DNA of 64,000 bases from Streptoalloteichus hindustanus (GTDB lineage: Bacteria; Actinomycetota; Actinomycetes; Mycobacteriales; Pseudonocardiaceae). The notes below the pieces were generated by a model. That model did not search any database. It had not been told where the DNA came from and saw nothing but the letters and a program-made list of their open reading frames with translations. Location: positions 62,001 through 126,000 of the forward strand of contig NZ_FQVN01000005.1 in NCBI RefSeq assembly GCF_900129375.1, given 5' to 3'. Each line of letters opens with the position of its first letter. Positions within the stretch are counted from its first letter, which is position 1. A program made the translations under genes and the position numbers. Positions 52,531-60,440 of the stretch are shown here, in pieces.

Positions 52531-53418
52531 TCACGCGGCGCTGGGGCCGCTGTTCTCCCGCAGGGCGCGGAGCGACCGCCAGAACCCCTCGAACAGGTCG
52601 CGCAACTCGACCAGCCACGTCGTCGCGCTCCTGAGCGTCTTGCCCAACGCCACCATCAGCTTGCCGACGATCCGGACCACCTGCGCGATCTTCGTCGTCA
52701 CCTGGGCCACCACGACCGGCGCCGCGGCCCCCAGCGTCGCGCCCAGCTCGATCGCGGCGCTGACCAACGTGCCGGCCAGGGTGGACAACAGGTCGCGCAC
52801 GGCGGTGCGCACGCCGCCGACCACCTCCGCCATGCCGAGGGTCAGCGCGGCGATGCCGTGCGCCCCGCCGGCCGCGCCGTGGCACAGGTCCGCGATCTTG
52901 TCGGCGCGGGCGCGGTACCCGTCGGCCGCGGCGCCCTCCCAGAAGCTCGTGGTCTGCTGGGCCACGCCGCGGTACTCTTCGCCGACCTTGGTCATCTCCT
53001 TCTCGATGTTCGTCCACGACGCGGCGTAGCCCCGCACCATGTCCGGGTTGCCGCTCACCGCGTGGAGCGCCGCGCGGGCGGGCTCGACGTGTTCGAGCAT
53101 CCACGAGAAGAGCTGACCGGCGACGTAGCCGATGGGGTCGGTCGCCGCGCTGAAGGCGTCCAGCCCGACCCCGGCCGCGCCGGCGGCGGCCAGCATCCAG
53201 TCCCCGCTGTCGATGCCCTGCGCCAGCGTCCACCCGGCCTCGAACGCGGTGAACCCGGTCATGAACCCGGTGCTGCCCCTGGTCCCGTCCGCGTTCTGCC
53301 CCTCGCCGGTCGGCGGGCCGACGTTGACGAGCGGGTTGGCCGGATCGAAGGAGTAGTTCCCGTCCACATAGGACTTGTCGTCCACCAACGGGTTTCCGGT
53401 CCGCTGGTCCAACCCCAT
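52531..53418 (-). CDS. WXG100-superfamily (type VII secretion substrate-like) protein
   Basis: The 295-residue protein has a helical WXG100-like core (YAASWTNIEKEMTKVGEEYR...TTSFWEGAAADGYRARADKI, with the W-x-G turn). A preceding ATDPIGYVAGQLFSWMLEHV segment and a C-terminal hydrophobic helical region (GTLVSAAIELGATLGAAAPV) flank it. It has no recognisable toxin domain at the end. Such proteins are exported by ESX/type VII systems. ATG 53418 is one base after the stop of the EspC-like gene, so the genes are co-translated. No secretion ATPase is in the window. Confidence 0.75.
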   Translation of the reverse strand: MGLDQRTGNPLVDDKSYVDGNYSFDPANPLVNVGPPTGEGQNADGTRGSTGFMTGFTAFEAGWTLAQGIDSGDWMLAAAGAAGVGLDAFSAATDPIGYVAGQLFSWMLEHVEPARAALHAVSGNPDMVRGYAASWTNIEKEMTKVGEEYRGVAQQTTSFWEGAAADGYRARADKIADLCHGAAGGAHGIAALTLGMAEVVGGVRTAVRDLLSTLAGTLVSAAIELGATLGAAAPVVVAQVTTKIAQVVRIVGKLMVALGKTLRSATTWLVELRDLFEGFWRSLRALRENSGPSAA

Positions 53419-53419
53419 C

Positions 53420-53770
53420 TCAGACCTCCCTGACGTCGGGCGCCGGTCGCGCGGACTCCAGCCTGTCGAGGATCTCCGCCATCCGGCGGGCCTCCCTCTC
53501 CTCGGCCTCCTGGTACCGGTCCGCGACCTTCCGCAGGTCCTCGACGGTCTGGTCCAGCAGTTCCGCGCACTCCTTCAACGCGTCCGCGCCGCGTTGCTGC
53601 GCGGGTTTGAGCATGCTGCCGAACGGGATGCAGAACAGCCCGTAGGCGTCGTTCAGGTCGGTCAAGGTCGCGCCGGCCTCGGCGGCGACGTGCGCGCGAC
53701 CGGCGAACCCGCCCACCGGCCCGGTGTGCCCGCGCACCTGCTCGCTGTCGACCCGGAATCCGTTGTCCAT
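53420..53770 (-). CDS. EspC-like ESX secretion-associated protein
   Basis: The 116-residue protein has the helical-hairpin pattern of EspC/ESX-1-associated proteins: FRVDSEQVRGHTGPVGGFAG, a turn LNDAYGLFCIPFGSMLKPAQ, and a long charged helix CAELLDQTVEDLRKVADRYQ followed by EAEEREARR. It is probably the partner of the WXG100-like protein. ATG 53770 lies 14 bases after the YbaB-like gene's stop. Confidence 0.75.
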   Translation of the reverse strand: MDNGFRVDSEQVRGHTGPVGGFAGRAHVAAEAGATLTDLNDAYGLFCIPFGSMLKPAQQRGADALKECAELLDQTVEDLRKVADRYQEAEEREARRMAEILDRLESARPAPDVREV

Positions 53771-53784
53771 CTGGTGATCTCCGC

Positions 53785-54330
53785 TCAGCGCAGGAAGGAC
53801 CGGTCGGCCCAGTCGTCGGTGTCCTCGTCCGGCCCCGGACGCCGCACCGGGGCCTGGGGCGGACGCGGGGCCGGCGGCCTGCCCCGGTCGGGCTGTCCCT
53901 GCTGGATCGTCGCGTTCGACGCGGTCGCCGGGATGTCCTGCGGGGCAAGGCCTTCCGGCGGATCGGGGAAGCGCTTCCGGTAGTTCTCGATGATGCTGTT
54001 CGCCGGAGCGTCGTCGCCGGGAACGGTGGCGCGGACCAGGCCGTCGACCTGGTGCGCCAGTTTCGCCTGCGCGCGACGCAGGCACGCCATGAGCTGCGCG
54101 GAGATCTTCGCCGGCTCCGTGCCGCGAGCGCGTTCGGAGAGGTGCAGTTCGACGGGAACGCCGTGGGCGTCGACGGTGACCCGCACCGTCCCGTCCGCCG
54201 ACGTCTCGCTGACAGTGGTGCTGTCGAGCCGCTGTTGGAGCTCCAGGTACCGCGACGCCCGCTGTTCCAGCTGGGCCGCCCACTTCTCCAGCTCCGCGCC
54301 GGCCTTCTCCGGATCGATGTTGTTGTCCAT
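53785..54330 (-). CDS. YbaB/EbfC family protein (T7SS-linked)
   Basis: The 181-residue protein has the EbfC pattern: an N-terminal coiled region (KWAAQLEQRASRYLELQQRL), strands GTVRVTVDAHGVPVELHLSE and a helix ISAQLMACLRRAQAKLAHQV. A disordered Pro/Arg-rich C-terminus (RPPAPRPPQAPVRRPGPDED) follows. Housekeeping YbaB binds DNA near recR; versions with a disordered tail are common beside ESX substrates in actinomycetes. ATG 54330 starts it. Confidence 0.8.
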   Translation of the reverse strand: MDNNIDPEKAGAELEKWAAQLEQRASRYLELQQRLDSTTVSETSADGTVRVTVDAHGVPVELHLSERARGTEPAKISAQLMACLRRAQAKLAHQVDGLVRATVPGDDAPANSIIENYRKRFPDPPEGLAPQDIPATASNATIQQGQPDRGRPPAPRPPQAPVRRPGPDEDTDDWADRSFLR

Positions 54331-54463
54331 GCAGGGGATGTCCTTTCACCCCGATCACGGCCCCGCCCGGGGCCGAGGATCGGATGGGCACGTGGTCGTC
54401 CCCGTTCCGCCCCGACGCGCAAAGAGGACGTCAAAGTGGACGGAGGCGGGGGAAGCGGTGGGC

Positions 54464-55342
54464 TCAGGCCACGGGGCGGTGACCGGAGTCGGCCCGCCAC
54501 AACGCGATTCGCCGGTTGACCAGCTCGACGAAGGTCGCGGCGTCGTGGACGGGCAGGAGCTGGTCGCCCCGGGGAGTGCGAAGCACCACCGCGGGACCCG
54601 GCGTGGTCAACAGCTCGGTGCCGTCGGACAGGAGGGCCCAGGGCCGGGGAGGGGCGTGCTCCGGCAGCTCGACCGTCCACATCGCACTCAACTGGTCGAA
54701 GCCGACCGCACCGGACAACTGTGGACCCGAGGACCGGGCGCGGTGTTTGTGCGCGTTCCAGACAATCCGGTCACCCTCGACCCCCACGCTGGCGAGGACG
54801 AGATCGGCGCGCGCCACCGTGAACCGCGCGCCGAGGCTCAGCCGGAACCAGGTGGACCCGAGCTCGGGAACCAGGGGCCGCACGAGCGTCCCGTGCGCCT
54901 GGCTCGCGAGAACACAACCGACCACTGTGGACACCCACATCAACGCGAAGAGCGCGATGACGACCACGCGCAGCGCGCTGTCGCTCGCGTTGGCGGCGAT
55001 CGCGAAACCCGGAACCCCACCGAGGAGAAGCTGGCACCCACCGACCAGGAACGCCGTCCGCGCCCAGGAGGACGGGTCGAACAAACCGGAACGGCCCGCC
55101 AACGCCCACGACAGTACGGCCGGCGCGAGACCACCCGCCACCGGGAGGACCCACCAGGCCGAGCCACCAGCCCGCCCGAGCGCGGCCGTCACCAACATGG
55201 CCAGGACCAGTCCACACTGGACGACGGGAAGCCACACGGCCGCCGTCCGTAACCGGGGCCGCGCCCGGTCCCAGCGCGGCTGGAGCACCTGCGCGACCCG
55301 TGGGTCGGACAGCCCGGGGAGCGCACGGGGGACCAGCGACAT
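54464..55342 (-). CDS. Hypothetical membrane protein at the T7SS module
   Basis: I do not recognise a family. The 292-residue protein has four probable membrane helices: VVQCGLVLAMLVTAALG, WWVLPVAGGLAPAVLSWALA, TAFLVGGCQLLLGGVPGFAI and VVVIALFALMWVSTVVGCVL. A C-terminal soluble part (about 120 residues, VARADLVLASVGVEGDRIVW...LLSDGTELLTTPGPAVVLRT) is similar in layout to PH-like domains. ATG 55342 is the start. It is 133 bases upstream of the YbaB-like gene on the same strand and likely belongs to the module. Confidence 0.6.
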   Translation of the reverse strand: MSLVPRALPGLSDPRVAQVLQPRWDRARPRLRTAAVWLPVVQCGLVLAMLVTAALGRAGGSAWWVLPVAGGLAPAVLSWALAGRSGLFDPSSWARTAFLVGGCQLLLGGVPGFAIAANASDSALRVVVIALFALMWVSTVVGCVLASQAHGTLVRPLVPELGSTWFRLSLGARFTVARADLVLASVGVEGDRIVWNAHKHRARSSGPQLSGAVGFDQLSAMWTVELPEHAPPRPWALLSDGTELLTTPGPAVVLRTPRGDQLLPVHDAATFVELVNRRIALWRADSGHRPVA

Positions 55343-55450
55343 GCGGATCAAGCTAACCGCGCGAACAGCCGAACAGGGCCCACCTCTACGCGCTCTTGAC
55401 GCCGAGAGACCCGCGAACCGCCCTCCCGTCCTTGCCAACCGGAAACTCGT

Positions 55451-55480
55451 GTTATCTACTAACTCTTGTTAGTCGATAAC
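55451..55480. promoter_or_regulatory. Near-perfect 30-bp operator in front of the FAD monooxygenase gene
   Basis: GTTATCTACTAAC (55451-55463) and GTTAGTCGATAAC (55468-55480) are inverted copies with one mismatch around TCTT. The site is AT-rich in a GC-rich context and lies just before the ribosome site, so bound protein would block transcription. The TetR gene at 57089 is the likely repressor. Confidence 0.7.
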
Positions 55481-55492
55481 AGAAGGAGTGCC

Positions 55493-57031
55493 ATGCGGGG
55501 TGCGCTGATCGTGGGCGCGGGGCCGACCGGTCTCGCGGTGGGGTGCGCGCTGGCGGCGGCCGGCGTGCCGATCCGGCTGGTGGACCGCGCGGAGGGGCCG
55601 GCCACCACCTCGCGGGCGCTGGGGCTGCAACCCCGGGGTGTGGAGGTGCTGGACCGGCTGGGCGCCCTGGGCGACCTCCCGGACCGGGCGGTGCGCCTGA
55701 CCGACGTCGTGGTGCACGTCAACGGCCGGGAGACCGGCCGACTGCACGTGGGGCGGCCGACACCGCTGGTCACCCGGCCCGGGCTGGTCATCTCGCAGGC
55801 GGAGATCGAGACCGAGCTGCGTCGACGCCTCGGCGAGCTGGGCTGCCAGGTGGAGTGGGGTCGTGAGGTGACCGACGTCCACCAGGGCGTCGACGGCGGC
55901 AACGGCGTTGACGGCGGCAACGGTGGCGTCTTGGTCCGGCTGGGCGACGAGACGGTCCGGGCGGACTGGCTGGTGGGCTGCGACGGCGCGCACAGCCGCG
56001 TGCGCAAGGCCGCCGGGATCGGGTTCCCCGGTGCGCCCCTCGTGGAGCGCTTCCTGCTCGCCGACGTCCACGCCGACCTGCCGTTCTCCCGCACCTCGGT
56101 GTCGGTCTGGCTGCGGGGCGCGGACCTGCTCGGGGTCTTCCCGCTCCCCGACGGGACGTGGCGTCTGATGGCCCCGCGACCGGCCGGCCGCGAGTCCGAA
56201 CCGGTGGCGCCCCTGATCACCGCGCTCCTCGCGGAGCACACCGGTGTTCCGGCCTCGGCGGTCCGGTCGTTCGGGTGGACCTCCACCTTCCGCATCCACC
56301 GCCGCCTGGCCGACACCTACCGCAGCGGTCGGGTGCTGCTCGCCGGCGACGCCGCGCACATCCACAGCCCGTTCGGCGGTCAGGGGATGAACACCGGCCT
56401 CGGCGACGCCGAGAACCTGGGGTGGAAACTGGCGCTCGTCGCGCGGGGGCGCGCCGGCGAGGGGCTGCTGGACAGCTACGAGGCGGAACGCCGTCCGATC
56501 GCCACCGAGGTGCTCGGATCGACCAGCACGCTGACCAACCTGGTCCTGGGGGAGCACCCCGTGGCCCGCGCCGCGCGGGACCACCTCCTCGCCCCGATGC
56601 TTAGTCGCCCGCTGACGCAACGCCTGATCTGGGAACACGCCTCCCAGCTCAGGATCAGCTACCGAGGGGGACCGCTGGGCGACCACCGCCTCCCACTCCT
56701 CCACAGTGGACCAACCTCCGGCGACCGGGTGTCCGATGTGGACTGCGTGCGCCCCGACGGCACGCGCACGCGGCTGCACGCCGAGTTGGGAGCGCGGTGG
56801 GCCCTGCTGGCCCCACGCGGAGGAGTCGACGAGGCGTGCGCGCGCGTGGCGCGCGACCGGCTCGGCGCCGACGGGGTGCGGGTCCTGACCTCCCTCGACG
56901 ACCGGCAGCGGACCACGTTCCTGGTGCGTCCGGACGCCCACCTAGGCTGGCGCGGCAACGCGGCTCCCGACGACCTGGACCGGTGGTTGGCGGGCGCGCT
57001 CCGACGAGGGCGGGTTCGCCGACACCGCTGA
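55493..57031 (+). CDS. FAD-dependent aromatic monooxygenase (PHBH fold, class A)
   Basis: The 512-residue enzyme has the FAD-binding GxGxxG (RGALIVGAGPTGLAVGCALA), the DG motif (WLVGCDGAHSRVRKAAGIGF) and the second FAD motif (VLLAGDAAHIHSPFGGQGMN followed by GLGDAENL). Relatives hydroxylate phenols, anthracyclines and tetracyclines, or inactivate rifampicin and tetracycline. Which applies is not determinable from sequence alone. ATG 55493 has AAGGAG five bases upstream. An in-frame duplication gives VDGGNGVDGGNG near residue 133. It is followed by a TetR gene and carries a strong operator at its front. Confidence 0.87.
   Translation: MRGALIVGAGPTGLAVGCALAAAGVPIRLVDRAEGPATTSRALGLQPRGVEVLDRLGALGDLPDRAVRLTDVVVHVNGRETGRLHVGRPTPLVTRPGLVISQAEIETELRRRLGELGCQVEWGREVTDVHQGVDGGNGVDGGNGGVLVRLGDETVRADWLVGCDGAHSRVRKAAGIGFPGAPLVERFLLADVHADLPFSRTSVSVWLRGADLLGVFPLPDGTWRLMAPRPAGRESEPVAPLITALLAEHTGVPASAVRSFGWTSTFRIHRRLADTYRSGRVLLAGDAAHIHSPFGGQGMNTGLGDAENLGWKLALVARGRAGEGLLDSYEAERRPIATEVLGSTSTLTNLVLGEHPVARAARDHLLAPMLSRPLTQRLIWEHASQLRISYRGGPLGDHRLPLLHSGPTSGDRVSDVDCVRPDGTRTRLHAELGARWALLAPRGGVDEACARVARDRLGADGVRVLTSLDDRQRTTFLVRPDAHLGWRGNAAPDDLDRWLAGALRRGRVRRHR
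55886..55921 (+). repeat. 18-bp in-frame tandem duplication in the monooxygenase gene
   Basis: GGCGTCGACGGCGGCAAC (55886-55903) is repeated as GGCGTTGACGGCGGCAAC (55904-55921), one base different, encoding two GVDGGN units in a surface-loop position. Confidence 0.85.
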
Positions 57032-57088
57032 CCCCGCCGGCCCCGGTGGCCGGAGAGCCGCCGACGAGCGCGGAGGTGGGAGGACGCG

Positions 57089-57685
57089 GTGAGGTCATCC
57101 GGGCGTGGACGCGAGCCGGGGCTGCGGGAGCGGAAGAAGATCGAGACGCGACGGGGCATCCAGGAGCACGCCCTGCGGCTGTTCCTCGCCCAGGGCTACG
57201 AGGCCACCACCGTCGAGGAGATCGCCGCCGCCGCCGGCGTCTCCCACATGACCTTCTTCCGCTACTTCCCCACCAAGGAGGCGGTCGTCGCCGACGACGA
57301 CTACGACGCCCTCGTCCCCGAGCTCATCCAGCGCCGCCCGCCCGACGAGGACCCGCTGACCACGATCCGCCACGCCCTGCTGGACGGGCTCGCCACGCTC
57401 TACGAGCGGGACCGGCGCACCCTGCTCGCGCGCACCCGGCTCATCCTCACCACTCCCGCCCTGCGCTCGCGGCTGTGGGAGAACCAACACGCCACCGTCG
57501 AGCTGTTCACCCGGGCGCTGACCACGCGCCAGGGCCTGCCGGAGCCCACGCTGGCCGTCCGCGTCCAGGCCGCCGCCGCGCTCGCCGCCGTCACCGCCGC
57601 GCTCGGCGCCTGGGTGGACAGCCGGGGAGAGGCGGACCTGCCCCAGCTGGTCAACGACGCCTTCGACGTCCTCCACCGCCCGTGA
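57089..57685 (+). CDS. TetR family regulator, probable repressor of the monooxygenase operon
   Basis: The 198-residue protein has a classical TetR helix-turn-helix (GIQEHALRLFLAQGYEATTV, EEIAAAAGVSHMTFFRYFPT then KEAVV) and a helical ligand domain. GTG 57089 follows GGAGG/GGGAGG. It is 57 bases downstream of the monooxygenase and so in the same transcript. With the palindrome at 55451 this suggests negative autoregulation induced by the monooxygenase substrate (inference). Confidence 0.87.
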   Translation: MRSSGRGREPGLRERKKIETRRGIQEHALRLFLAQGYEATTVEEIAAAAGVSHMTFFRYFPTKEAVVADDDYDALVPELIQRRPPDEDPLTTIRHALLDGLATLYERDRRTLLARTRLILTTPALRSRLWENQHATVELFTRALTTRQGLPEPTLAVRVQAAAALAAVTAALGAWVDSRGEADLPQLVNDAFDVLHRP

Positions 57686-57691
57686 GACGAG

Positions 57692-57725
57692 CCCCGTCCG
57701 GCCGGCTCAGCCGGTCGGAGCGGGG
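57692..57725. terminator. Hairpin between convergent tetR and arfB
   Basis: CCCCGTCCGGCCGGC (57692-57706) pairs with GCCGGTCGGAGCGGGG with two mismatches around TCA. It lies between two converging genes and can serve both. Confidence 0.55.
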
Positions 57726-57842
57726 TCCCGGGGTGACGCCGTACCAGGTGCGGTGACCACGGAAGCCTGTATGTCCTTTGTGGACAGTGGTGCCGCGACA
57801 CGCGGTGCGGCGGTCTCTTCTCGTATCCGGTCAGCGCGGGGA

Positions 57843-58274
57843 TCAGTAGTCGTCGGGTCGGCCCCGGCGGGTGCGCTTGAGGGAGGAGCGCTGCCGCTTC
57901 GCCTCCAGGCGGCGTTCCCGCGCGCCCCGGCTGGGCTTGCTCGGCCGCCGGGGCGGTGGGGGCGGGGCCAGTGCGGTGCGCAGGACGTCGACCAGCCGGT
58001 CCCGGGCCGCCTGCCGGTTCATCAGTTGGCTGCGGTGCTCCATCGCGGCGATCGTGAGCACGCCGTCCACCAGCCTCGACCGCAGCCGCCGCAGGAGTTG
58101 CTCGCGGGCTTCGTCGGAGAGCGCGGTGGAGCGCTCGACGTCGAAGGACAACTCGACGCGGCTGTCCGTGGTGTTCACGGACTGGCCGCCGGGGCCCGAC
58201 GAGCGGGAGAAACGTTCCTTGAGCTCCGCGCGTGGGATGACCACCGCGGAGCTGACGCGCAGGTCACCGTCCAC
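57843..58274 (-). CDS. arfB: Ribosome-rescue peptidyl-tRNA hydrolase ArfB (YaeJ)
   Basis: The 143-residue protein has the release-factor GGQ motif in FSRSSGPGGQSVNTTDSRVE and LSFDVERSTALS. It also has the basic C-terminal tail (RPSKPSRGARERRLEAKRQR then SSLKRTRRGR), which inserts into the empty mRNA channel. It frees stalled ribosomes by hydrolysing peptidyl-tRNA. GTG 58274 matches the usual protein start (VDGDLRVSSAVVIP); GTG 58292 is an in-frame alternative. Confidence 0.92.
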   Translation of the reverse strand: MDGDLRVSSAVVIPRAELKERFSRSSGPGGQSVNTTDSRVELSFDVERSTALSDEAREQLLRRLRSRLVDGVLTIAAMEHRSQLMNRQAARDRLVDVLRTALAPPPPPRRPSKPSRGARERRLEAKRQRSSLKRTRRGRPDDY

Positions 58275-58329
58275 CCGTCCAGGATGCCTCACGGGCGTGC
58301 CGGGGTCGGACCCATTTCCGTCAGTTCCG

Positions 58330-58671
58330 TCAGTCGCCGTGGCGGGGCGCGGGCGGCCGGACCGCGCGGAGGTAGGCCCGGACGACGTCGACCTTGTGCC
58401 GGGCGGCGTCCAGGTCGGCCTGGTCCACCGGGCGGCCCCGCATGATCCGGTGCACCAACGCGCCCTGCTCCCGCACGGCGAACCGCAGCACGACCGGCCG
58501 GGCCTGCTCGGCCAGGTCCCCGCGCGCCGACCAGGCCGACCACCACTGGCGCGCCTGGGTCCGCCGCTGGCCGCCGAGCCGCTCGGCCCGGTCCCTGGCC
58601 TCGGTCAACGCGTCGGTGATGACCCGCCGGGCCAACGCGACCTCGGCCGCGGTGAGGTCCCCTGCGTCCAC
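58330..58671 (-). CDS. Hypothetical protein, helical
   Basis: I do not recognise this 113-residue protein. It appears all-helical (LTAAEVALARRVITDALTEA, RRTQARQWWSAWSARGDLAE, DQADLDAARHKVDVVRAYLR) and basic. GTG 58671 has only a weak ribosome site. It ends 56 bases upstream of the arfB start on the same strand and could be co-transcribed with it. Confidence 0.55.
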   Translation of the reverse strand: MDAGDLTAAEVALARRVITDALTEARDRAERLGGQRRTQARQWWSAWSARGDLAEQARPVVLRFAVREQGALVHRIMRGRPVDQADLDAARHKVDVVRAYLRAVRPPAPRHGD

Positions 58672-58815
58672 CTTGTCAGGGTGCGCCCGAGCCGTCCGGG
58701 TCGCTCGACCAGGGGTGGGAACCCCGTGCGCCAGCGCGGCGGACAGGAGGGTGCGAGCGGTCAGTGACGACAGAGCGGAGTCCGAGTGTCACCCTTCGTG
58801 CGCAACCGAAACGCC

Positions 58816-58853
58816 GTGTGTGCCCGTGCCGGAGCTGGCACGGGCAAACACGG
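58816..58853 (-). terminator. Terminator of the macrolide-type glycosyltransferase gene
   Basis: TGCCCGTGCC (58821-58830) pairs perfectly with GGCACGGGCA (58837-58846). GTGTG/ACAC extends the stem. It lies directly after the stop codon at 58858 on the minus strand. Confidence 0.7.
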
Positions 58854-58857
58854 GACT

Positions 58858-60063
58858 TCAGTGAGCTTCCCGCGCTGGGAGGCAGCTCTCCACGAAGTCG
58901 GCGGCCTTCGCGGTGCCGCCCCCGCTGCGGACCTCCTCCCGCACCTCGGCGCAGCGCCGCAGGACCTCCGGGTCGCTGGCGACCGCCACCACCGCGTCCC
59001 GCAGCGCCTCGGCGGTCGCCTGCTCCCGGGGGATGTGCCGGCCGACGCCGAGGTCGGCGATGCGGGCCGCGTTGACGTGCTGGTCCAGGGCCTGCGGCAC
59101 CGCCACCATCGGCACACCCCAGTACAGGCCCTCCGCGGTGCTGCCCATGCCCGCGTGCGTGACGAACGCCGTGGCCTGGGCGAGCACGGACATCTGCGGC
59201 ACCGAGGAGTGCGCCTCCACGTTCGGCGGCAGCGGGCCGAGGTCGGCGGGAGAGAGCGTGTTGCCCACCGACAGCACGACGTGCCAGTCCAGGTCGCCGA
59301 AGGCCGCCACGCACTGCCGGAAGAAGTCGACGTGGTTGTTGTAGACCGTGCCGAGGGAGACCAGCAGCACGGGACGGCCGTCGCCCGGCGCCTCCCACGT
59401 CCCCTGGTGGGACCGGTCCCCGAAACAGGGGCCGGCGAAGGTGAACTTCTCCGACACCCGGTCCGCGTGTGGCTGGAGCACCCGGGGAACCAACACCAAC
59501 CCCTGTTCCGGGTCGTTGATGAACTCGGCGACGGGACGTTCGATCCCGTTGTCCGCCAACCACTTCGCAAACTTCGGAAACACCTCGGCGGCGAACGGGC
59601 TCGCCGCGACGGCCGCCGCGACCCCGGTCTCCCGCTCGTGGCCCTCCCACGCGACGTAGGTCGGCGAGAGCTGGACGGCCGGAACGCCCCACCGCGCCGC
59701 GAGGGCGGGACCGGCGAAGGCGGCGACGTCGTACAGGACCAGGTCGGGCCGGTCGTCCTCGTAGCTCTCCAGCAGCGTGGGGAGCGCGGCCTCGGCCTCC
59801 CGCAGGAAGATTCCCAGCAGCTCCACCAGGTCCTCCGAGCCGGACCGGTCGGGCTTCGGCTCGCCCAGGGTGGTCGGGTAGGTCACCGGAACCGCGCCGG
59901 CCGCCGCCACCTGCGGCGCGAACGCCTCGCTGATCGCGTAGGTGACCCGGTGGCCCCGGTCCACCAGCTCGCGGATGACCGCCAGGCTCGGGTTCACGTG
60001 CCCGTGGGCGGGAATGCTGATCATCGCGACGTGGTCGCGACGCTTCTGGTCCATTGTGGACAC
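58858..60063 (-). CDS. mgt: Macrolide-inactivating-type glycosyltransferase (MGT family, GT1)
   Basis: The 401-residue GT-B enzyme has the N-terminal HVAMISIPAHGHVNPSLAVI with the catalytic His, an acceptor-domain region and the C-terminal UDP-sugar signature (AHSSVPQMSVLAQATAFVTH, AGMGSTAEGLYWGVPMVAVP, then QALDQHVNAARI). This order is that of MGT/OleD/OleI enzymes that add glucose to macrolides or flavonoids and inactivate the drug. Alternative substrates such as polyphenols are possible. The ATG at 60063 lies inside a GTCCATTGTGGAC palindrome (60049-60061). A terminator follows at 58816. Confidence 0.88.
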   Translation of the reverse strand: MSTMDQKRRDHVAMISIPAHGHVNPSLAVIRELVDRGHRVTYAISEAFAPQVAAAGAVPVTYPTTLGEPKPDRSGSEDLVELLGIFLREAEAALPTLLESYEDDRPDLVLYDVAAFAGPALAARWGVPAVQLSPTYVAWEGHERETGVAAAVAASPFAAEVFPKFAKWLADNGIERPVAEFINDPEQGLVLVPRVLQPHADRVSEKFTFAGPCFGDRSHQGTWEAPGDGRPVLLVSLGTVYNNHVDFFRQCVAAFGDLDWHVVLSVGNTLSPADLGPLPPNVEAHSSVPQMSVLAQATAFVTHAGMGSTAEGLYWGVPMVAVPQALDQHVNAARIADLGVGRHIPREQATAEALRDAVVAVASDPEVLRRCAEVREEVRSGGGTAKAADFVESCLPAREAH

Positions 60064-60440
60064 ACCTCGCTTGTCGACCGTCAGCGGTCGTGGATGTTCT
60101 CCGCCCCGTCCGGGAAAGCCGGTCGGCGACTCGGCGACCGGTGTGACGACGCCGCGTGGCGGCCTCGGTCTTCGCTTCGCGCTCGGGGAAGACGCGACCG
60201 CGGTGGGTCACGCACGAGCACCGGGGAGCGGAGGACGACGGCGACCCGGAACGAGGGCGGCGGAAAAGGTGGGAGAAGTGGGAGAACGATGCCCGCCGGC
60301 GGCCGAGTTCCGGGATCTGGACAGCCGAAACCCCGGCCCGCCACGAGGATCACTCGTGGCCGCGCAGCTGCCCCGAGTGCCCGGTACGCCCCACGTGATC
60401 ACTATAACCCGCGAGCGCACCCGGTTTCGGCGCGGTGCGG
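60064..60440. other. 377-base leader/spacer before mgt
   Basis: On the minus strand TATAGT (60406-60401), in GGTTATAGTGATCACG, is the best -10 element. It would give a leader of roughly 330 bases before the mgt start. An open frame of 90 codons (60353-60081, GTG start, MILVAGRGFGCPDPGTRPPA) lies in this leader and might be a leader peptide. Nothing else is recognisable. Confidence 0.4.
60401..60406 (-). promoter_or_regulatory. Possible -10 element for mgt
   Basis: TATAGT on the minus strand stands out in a very GC-rich context and is directly followed by the dyad GTGATCAC. No convincing -35 is visible. Confidence 0.35.
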
